Shown: positions 43,430 to 48,266 of the stretch, one piece after another
Numbering within the stretch: the stretch's first letter is position 1
How the letters are laid out: every line of letters begins with the position of its first letter
Origin: an uncultured Muribaculaceae bacterium
GTDB lineage: Bacteria; Bacteroidota; Bacteroidia; Bacteroidales; Muribaculaceae
Direction of reading: 5' to 3'
Length of the DNA: 48,266 nucleotides
Assembly: GCA_947179295.1 (NCBI GenBank)
Contig: CAMXAZ010000016.1
Span: forward strand, 1 to 48,266
The notes under the pieces: generated by a model
Seen by the model: only the letters and a program-made list of their open reading frames with translations
Told to the model about the DNA's origin: nothing
Database searches by the model: none
Program-made: the position numbers and the translations under genes

Positions 43430-44617
43430 TTACGGAAGCAGGTCGTATTTGCGGAATACTTTTGTGATTGTTTCAAGCGCGCGGTCCACCTGCTCCATTG
43501 TGTGGGTGGCCATCAGCGAGAAGCGGATGAGGGTGTCGGTGGGCGCTACGGCGGGCGAAACGACCGGATTGACGAAGATTCCTTCTTCGAGGAGGTCGCG
43601 TGTGATGGCGAATGTCTTGAAGTCGTCGCGGATGAAGAGCGGAATGATGGGGGTCGATGTGTTGCCGATCTCGAATCCCATGCTGCGGAATCCGTCGAGT
43701 GCATGGTTTGTGAGTTTCCAGAGATTTTCCTGACGTTCGGGCTCGGCTTTCATTATCTCCAGGGCTTTGAGGGCTGCGGCGGTAGAGGCCGGAGTGATGC
43801 TGGCGGTGAAGATGTAGGAACGTGAGTGGTGGCGCAGGAAGTTGGTGATCTCCTTGTTTGTGGCTATGAATCCGCCGAGTGAGGCGAATGATTTGGAGAA
43901 TGTGCCCATGATGAGGTCTACGTCATCGGCCACGCCGTAGTGGTGACACACTCCGCGTCCGCCTTCGCCGAACACGCCGATGCCGTGGGCTTCGTCCATC
44001 ATGACGCTGGCGTTGTATTTCTTGGCAAGCTTTACGATCTCACGCACGTTTGCCACATCGCCTTCCATTGAGAAGACGCTGTCGCTGACAATGAGTTTTA
44101 CTTTGTCGGGGTCGCATCGCTGGAGCTGCTTTTCGAGCGACTCCATGTCGTTGTGCTTATATTTGAACTGCTGGCTGAATGAGAGTCGGCGTCCTTCGAT
44201 GATCGAGGCATGGTCCTGCTCATCCCAGAGGATATAGTCTTCGCGTCCGGTAAGGGCTGAGACAACTCCGAGATTCACTTCGAATCCGGTTGAATAGACC
44301 ATTACGTCTTCTTTGCCTATATATTCAGCAAGTGCGGCTTCGAGCTGCTTGTGGAGATCCAGGGTTCCGTTGAGAAACGGAGATCCGGCGCATCCGGTGC
44401 CGTATTTGCGGGTGGCTTCGATGGCTGCTTCTTTGATGCGTGGGTCATTGACGAGGCCTGTGTAGCAGTTCGATCCGAACATCAATACTTTCTTGCCGTC
44501 AATGATTACCTCAGGGTCCTGTTCGCTCGAAATGGCGCGGAAGTAGGGGTAAACCCCGGCGGCTTTTGCTTCCTGAGGAGCTGTGTATCTGGATAGTTTT
44601 TGTTGTAGTAAGTTCAT
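43430..44617 (-). CDS. spt: Serine palmitoyltransferase (alpha-oxoamine synthase)
   Basis: 395 residues of the PLP-dependent alpha-oxoamine synthase family. The PLP lysine is K242 in GTFSKSFASLGG, and DEAHGIG (208-214) and GCAGSPFLNGTLDLH are family motifs. The sequence closely follows the Bacteroides serine palmitoyltransferase I recall as BT_0870, including YPYFR, RRLSFSQQ-KYKHNDM and FSMEGD-AN. SPT condenses serine with a fatty acyl-CoA as the first step of sphingolipid synthesis. Glycine C-acetyltransferase (kbl) is the nearest alternative and is a common automatic annotation. It is transcribed away from the acyltransferase gene. Confidence 0.85.
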   Translation of the reverse strand: MNLLQQKLSRYTAPQEAKAAGVYPYFRAISSEQDPEVIIDGKKVLMFGSNCYTGLVNDPRIKEAAIEATRKYGTGCAGSPFLNGTLDLHKQLEAALAEYIGKEDVMVYSTGFEVNLGVVSALTGREDYILWDEQDHASIIEGRRLSFSQQFKYKHNDMESLEKQLQRCDPDKVKLIVSDSVFSMEGDVANVREIVKLAKKYNASVMMDEAHGIGVFGEGGRGVCHHYGVADDVDLIMGTFSKSFASLGGFIATNKEITNFLRHHSRSYIFTASITPASTAAALKALEIMKAEPERQENLWKLTNHALDGFRSMGFEIGNTSTPIIPLFIRDDFKTFAITRDLLEEGIFVNPVVSPAVAPTDTLIRFSLMATHTMEQVDRALETITKVFRKYDLLP

Positions 44618-44679
44618 AAAATAGTAAGAAAACGCTTATGCCGCGATTGTGAATATTTTCTTGGTCTTTTTGCAGTGTG

Positions 44680-44687
44680 CAAAGGTA
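44680..44687 (-). promoter_or_regulatory. Promoter -7 element of spt
   Basis: Minus-strand TACCTTTG, a TAnnTTTG match 62 bases before the spt ATG, in the divergent 241-base region shared with the acyltransferase gene. Confidence 0.65.
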
Positions 44688-44826
44688 GAAAAATTTTCAC
44701 ACTTTTATACAATTGGCAGTTGCTTTTGGGTGTTAATTTTGCTAAACGGGGCTTGGTAATGGCTATTTTTATTGTGTTTTTAGTGCTTATGGGTAACAAT
44801 ATATCGGGTTTTACCTATATTTTTCT

Positions 44827-44834
44827 TAATTTTG
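44827..44834 (+). promoter_or_regulatory. Promoter -7 element of the acyltransferase gene
   Basis: TAATTTTG, a TAnnTTTG match 25 bases before the ATG at 44859. No exact -33 TTTG. Confidence 0.6.
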
Positions 44835-44858
44835 CACTTGCTCTTAACTTGAATTACA

Positions 44859-45707
44859 ATGGAACAAACTCAAAATAAGGAAGTCAAACGTACTGTTCTT
44901 GACTATGATGACATTGTCGGTATGGCTCCTTTCCTGAAGGGAAAGAAGCGTCTGGTAGGTTGGCTGATGAAGCTCCTCTCAGTCGATAAGGTCAACTGGA
45001 TACATAGTCATAACTTCGACACTCCGGGGCCGCAGTTTTGCCGCGGTCTGCTTGAAGATCTTAATATAAAGCTGCGGATCGACAATGAAAAGGTGCTCGA
45101 CAATCTGCCTGAGGGTGCTTTTATCACCATTAGCAACCATCCGTTCGGTGCGCTTGACGGAATCACGCTGATTGATATAATAGGTCGTCGTCGCCCGAAG
45201 TTCAAGGTGATGGTGAACATGATCCTGAATTATATAGTGGCGATGCGCCCCAATTTCATTGCGGTAGATCAGACTGCAAGCGATGATCCGGCCAAGAAAG
45301 CGGTGTCGATGAAAGGTATAAAAGAGGCGATCATGCAGGTGCGCAGGGGCGAGCCCATAGGCTTTTTCCCGGCGGGAGCGGTGGGCAATTACAACAAGCA
45401 TCTTAAGTTTGAGGACCGCGAGTGGCGCGAGTCGATCATCCGTCTTATCCAGCAGCTGAAGGTGCCGGTGATTCCGATTTTCTTCCACGGCTACAACAGC
45501 TGGTGGTTTCGTTTCCTGGGTATAGTTTCATGGCAGATCCGCACTCTGAGATTGCCGGCCGAGGTGTTCCGCAGGAAAAACAGCACGATCCATATCTCGG
45601 TCGGTGACCCGATATCTCCCGAAGAGATCGAAGCTCACTCAGGCTCGATAAAGGAGCTCGGAGATTTCTTGCGTGAGAAAACCTATTGCCTGCAGTCTAT
45701 CAAATAA
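44859..45707 (+). CDS. PlsC-like lysophospholipid acyltransferase family protein
   Basis: 282 residues. The acyltransferase active-site block is SNHPFGALDG with H94 and D100. The spacing is His-x5-Asp rather than the classical His-x4-Asp, as in the NHPxGxxDG subgroup. Later blocks are IGFFPAGAVGNY (glycerophosphate-binding region) and VPVIPIFFHGYNSWWF. It transfers an acyl chain to a lipid acceptor at the inner membrane. Divergent pairing with spt hints at a role in sphingolipid or other membrane lipid synthesis, which is inference. A sigma-54-type activator gene follows 49 bases later on the same strand. Confidence 0.85.
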   Translation: MEQTQNKEVKRTVLDYDDIVGMAPFLKGKKRLVGWLMKLLSVDKVNWIHSHNFDTPGPQFCRGLLEDLNIKLRIDNEKVLDNLPEGAFITISNHPFGALDGITLIDIIGRRRPKFKVMVNMILNYIVAMRPNFIAVDQTASDDPAKKAVSMKGIKEAIMQVRRGEPIGFFPAGAVGNYNKHLKFEDREWRESIIRLIQQLKVPVIPIFFHGYNSWWFRFLGIVSWQIRTLRLPAEVFRRKNSTIHISVGDPISPEEIEAHSGSIKELGDFLREKTYCLQSIK

Positions 45708-45756
45708 TGACCGGCTTTGCCTCTGATCGGATTGTTTAATTTTTGAAGAGTTACTT

Positions 45757-47022
45757 ATGCAGATTAATCTTCAGGAACTGCCTGATGAAATCGTTCAGGC
45801 CAAACAGCGCTATGGGATTGTCGGCAATGCACCCGGCCTTTTGGCTGCGGTATCGCGTGCAATCCAGGTTGCGCCGATTGATCTATCGGTTCTTGTGACC
45901 GGCGAGAGCGGTACCGGAAAGGAATTTTTTCCGAAGATAATCCACGGTTTCTCGCCGCGGAAACATAACAAATACATAGCTGTCAACTGCGGGGCCATTC
46001 CGGAGGGTACGATTGATTCTGAACTTTTCGGACATGAGAAGGGTTCGTTTACGGGCGCAGTATCTTCGAGAAAAGGATATTTCGAGGAGGCCGACGGCGG
46101 TACTATATTTCTTGACGAAGTGGCGGAACTGCCGCTCACCACTCAGGCGCGACTGCTGAGAGTGCTTGAAAGCGGTGAGTTTCTGAAAGTGGGGTCCTCT
46201 ACGGTTCAGAAGTCAAACGTGCGCATCGTGGCGGCTACGAATGTTGACATGGCAAAAGCCGTTGCCGATGGCCGTTTCAGAGAAGATCTGTATTATCGAC
46301 TGTCAACGGTTTCGATCCACATACCGCCGCTCCGCGACCGTGGGTCGGATATCGCACTTCTGGCGCGTAAGTTTGCCTCTGACTTTTCAGAGCGCTATGC
46401 GATGCCGGCGGTGACGCTTGATGAAAGCGCGCGTGGGGTGCTGATGAGATATCGCTGGCCCGGTAATGTGAGGCAGCTGAAAAATGTGGTCGAACAGATC
46501 GCATTGTTTGAGTCAGGCCGTGAAGTCGGAGCTGACGATGTCATGTCGTTCCTTCCAGCCGGAAGTCTCAATTATGTCCCTGTGGCCTCTTCTTCCGATT
46601 CGCATCATGACTATGCTTCCGAGCGCGAAGCTCTCTTCGGAATGATATTGCGTCTTCAGCAGCAGATCGAGGCTCTTAATTCGCGGATCGAGGCTTTGGA
46701 TAATGGCGAGCCTCTTTCTCGCGGCGCATCATATCAGTCGATCGAAGAGGTTGAACCTTCTGAAAGTCCGGTAAGGTCGATTGTGAAGTTTCAGCCCTTT
46801 GTCTCGCCATTGCGTCGTGAGGTCATAGTCGCTGACTCTGTGCCGTCATTCCGCTCCGGTGGGGTAGGTGACGTTGTGCCTGCCACTCTTGAAGAAACCG
46901 AGCGCGATACTATCCGCCGGGCTCTTGAACGTAATGGCGGAAAACGCAAGGATGCTGCCAGGGAGCTGAAAATATCGGAGCGTACTCTCTATCGCAAAAT
47001 CAAGGAATACGGTATTGAATAG
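45757..47022 (+). CDS. Sigma-54-dependent transcriptional activator without receiver
   Basis: 421 residues. The AAA+ domain starts near residue 20, so there is no N-terminal receiver or GAF domain. Walker A is GESGTGKE (49-56). The sigma-54 contact loop is GSFTGA (96-101, variant of GAFTGA). Walker B is GGTIFLDEV, with the arginine-rich sensor region RYRWPGNVRQLKN. A linker of about 120 residues includes a coiled coil (LRLQQQIEALNSRIEALDNG). The Fis-type HTH is at 380-421 (RKDAARELKISERTLYRKIKEYG). Control is probably by abundance or a partner protein. It may be co-transcribed with the acyltransferase gene. Confidence 0.93.
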   Translation: MQINLQELPDEIVQAKQRYGIVGNAPGLLAAVSRAIQVAPIDLSVLVTGESGTGKEFFPKIIHGFSPRKHNKYIAVNCGAIPEGTIDSELFGHEKGSFTGAVSSRKGYFEEADGGTIFLDEVAELPLTTQARLLRVLESGEFLKVGSSTVQKSNVRIVAATNVDMAKAVADGRFREDLYYRLSTVSIHIPPLRDRGSDIALLARKFASDFSERYAMPAVTLDESARGVLMRYRWPGNVRQLKNVVEQIALFESGREVGADDVMSFLPAGSLNYVPVASSSDSHHDYASEREALFGMILRLQQQIEALNSRIEALDNGEPLSRGASYQSIEEVEPSESPVRSIVKFQPFVSPLRREVIVADSVPSFRSGGVGDVVPATLEETERDTIRRALERNGGKRKDAARELKISERTLYRKIKEYGIE

Positions 47023-47042
47023 AGATTTGGATGGTATTTGAA

Positions 47043-47094
47043 AGAAAAGCAGGGGTCGAAATTTCACTGATGAAATTTCGACCCCTGCTTTTCT
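47043..47094. terminator. 24-bp perfect hairpin, bidirectional terminator
   Basis: Arms 47043-47066 and 47071-47094 are exact reverse complements (core AGCAGGGGTCGAAATTTC) around a 4-base CTGA loop. TTTTCT ends the plus-strand arm and AAAGAAAA precedes the other, so both convergent genes can end here. Confidence 0.85.
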
Positions 47095-47111
47095 ATATAT
47101 TATGGTGTTGG

Positions 47112-47990
47112 TTACTGCGCCTGCAGACGCAGCACTCTGATGCCGGTCAGCTGGTGGGCTTTGCGCATGTATTCTGTCAGCGGGAGTTTGTCAATGACTA
47201 CTTTTCCTTCTTTAGATGATGCGTGTAGCAGATGGGGGCCGTCTTTTTCTATTACGAGTATTCCGACATGGCTCACGTCAAGGCCGTTCGTCTTTGTGGT
47301 GAGAGCCACGATGTCGCCTCCTTTGAGAGCGTTGATGATCGGCTTGCTCGAAAGACGGGCCGATTTGATGTAGGGGAAGCGGTGAGATCTGTAGCCCACC
47401 TCCATATTCTTGATTCCTTCAAACGTGGCGGAGTCGCTGAGGGCCGGGTATTTTGAGCGGTTGCGCGACATGAAGTCGAGAGTCTTGATCTGAACGTCTG
47501 ATTGCGGTATTCTGTCTGTCACATCTTTTATATAGCCCCGGTGGGTGTTTGTTATCACCCAGTCGCTGATATAGTGCAGGCGCGAGGCATATCCGTCGGC
47601 ATATCCGTTGCGATATCGGATTGTTTCAAGCATGTCCAGAAAGTCAATCCATGAGCAGCGGTGGTTTTCTACCGTCAGGGCCAGGGCTACTACAGTTTCC
47701 ATGAAAGTGGTGCAATCCATTTCTTCCAGGTTTACCGTGAGTGTTTCGGGGGATCCTTCGAGTGTTCCGGCTTTATATGGAGTGCCTATAAATTCGCGGC
47801 CGATGAATTCGACTAACTGATTCGGGTTGCTGGCGCAGAGATCTGTGGCTTTGATCAGGATTCTGGTTATTGTTGTGGTGTCGGCCGCTTCATTGTGCCA
47901 TCTCACTTCGCTCGGATTTGCTGCGTGGACATTGGCGGGTAATATAATAAGTAATAATATATATATAATATAGGTATAGACTTTGTTCAT
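47112..47990 (-). CDS. DUF1460 exported cysteine hydrolase-like protein
   Basis: 292 residues from the ATG at 47990, which gives a signal peptide (MNKVYTYIIYILLLIILPANVHAA). The longer frame upstream adds 33 residues before it. The domain matches DUF1460 (annotated as N-acetylmuramoyl-L-alanine amidase-like): EFIGTPYKAGTLEG, then the likely nucleophile Cys in LEEMDCTTFMETV, and later LKGGDIVALTTKTNGLDVSHVGILV with the likely His. A cell-wall peptide or amide hydrolase role is inferred from the NlpC/P60-like layout. Confidence 0.88.
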   Translation of the reverse strand: MNKVYTYIIYILLLIILPANVHAANPSEVRWHNEAADTTTITRILIKATDLCASNPNQLVEFIGREFIGTPYKAGTLEGSPETLTVNLEEMDCTTFMETVVALALTVENHRCSWIDFLDMLETIRYRNGYADGYASRLHYISDWVITNTHRGYIKDVTDRIPQSDVQIKTLDFMSRNRSKYPALSDSATFEGIKNMEVGYRSHRFPYIKSARLSSKPIINALKGGDIVALTTKTNGLDVSHVGILVIEKDGPHLLHASSKEGKVVIDKLPLTEYMRKAHQLTGIRVLRLQAQ

Positions 47991-48188
47991 GGTTGCACTT
48001 GGGGCTTTCTTGATTCTTTTAATTTTATTGCTGATTTTGAATGCAGAATTGTGTAGCCCAAAATTACTCAAAAGTTCCGTCTTTGCCAAATTGAGATGCT
48101 AATTTGACGGGTATTTGTTAAAATGGAGTGGTATAAAGCCTCAAAACCGCCATTAAATGTTAAAATTGCGTTAAAATACCGTGAAATA

Positions 48189-48220
48189 TTTGGAGGGAAT
48201 TGGGGAAATGCCTACCTTTG
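48189..48220 (+). promoter_or_regulatory. Promoter facing out of the right edge
   Basis: TTTG (48189-48192) and TACCTTTG (48213-48220) with 20-base spacing, a full consensus match. No start codon with an open frame follows before the window ends, so it serves a gene or RNA beyond 48266. Confidence 0.65.
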
Positions 48221-48266
48221 CACTCGCTTTTGAGAAGCAAGGCCTGCAGCGGCAGACTGATAGAAG

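Overview
The window looks like chromosomal DNA from a Bacteroidales bacterium, most plausibly a gut Muribaculaceae or close relative. The evidence is: RprX/RprY-type two-component proteins; an ssrA tag reading GENNYALAA; the Bacteroidota promoter signature TAnnTTTG (often with TTTG 19-21 bases upstream) in front of many genes; a type A T9SS-like sorting tail; a Bacteroides-type serine palmitoyltransferase; and the two-subunit methylmalonyl-CoA mutase. Base composition is moderate to high GC, apart from one AT-rich lipoprotein gene. The species is an inference.

Layout. 1-125 is the 5' part of tmRNA (minus strand, cut by the window edge). 249-3665 holds a secreted alpha/beta hydrolase and rprY-rprX. 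4037-4603 is ahpC. 4806-7839 is a minus-strand group of two related lipoproteins and a membrane-spanning TPR-HTH regulator. 8090-14159 is a minus-strand housekeeping block: a YgiQ-type radical SAM protein, uvrB, pyrF and prfA. 14281-20024 runs on the plus strand: one unknown gene, then thrA, an apgM-like proposed homoserine kinase, and thrC. 20241-26419 holds a GYF/TM2 membrane protein, mutA-mutB and an iron-type alcohol dehydrogenase. 26699-32152 holds two secreted pectate-lyase-like proteins; the second is fused to a complete M64 metallopeptidase. 32345-35523 holds ribosomal protein L31 type B, a three-LysM protein and an outer-membrane barrel. 35643-38802 holds an SDR and a LytTR/LytS two-component pair. 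39032-41877 is the rplM-rpsI-rpsB-tsf ribosomal cluster. 42246-47990 holds a YitT transporter-like protein, serine palmitoyltransferase divergent from an acyltransferase, a sigma-54-type activator and a DUF1460 protein.

How the parts work together. The thr genes would convert aspartate to threonine, with the apgM-like protein in the slot where thrB is expected. mutAB interconverts succinyl-CoA and methylmalonyl-CoA for propionate metabolism. The serine palmitoyltransferase points to sphingolipid synthesis. The lyases and the peptidase fusion suggest attack on plant cell-wall pectin or glycoprotein.

The most unusual items are the pectate lyase-M64 peptidase fusion, the paired lipoproteins beside a transmembrane regulator, a 91-base near-perfect hairpin after mutB whose G-U pairs indicate plus-strand RNA, and a 20-bp perfect palindrome that holds the uvrB promoter element. 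I found no insertion sequences, CRISPR arrays or prophage genes.
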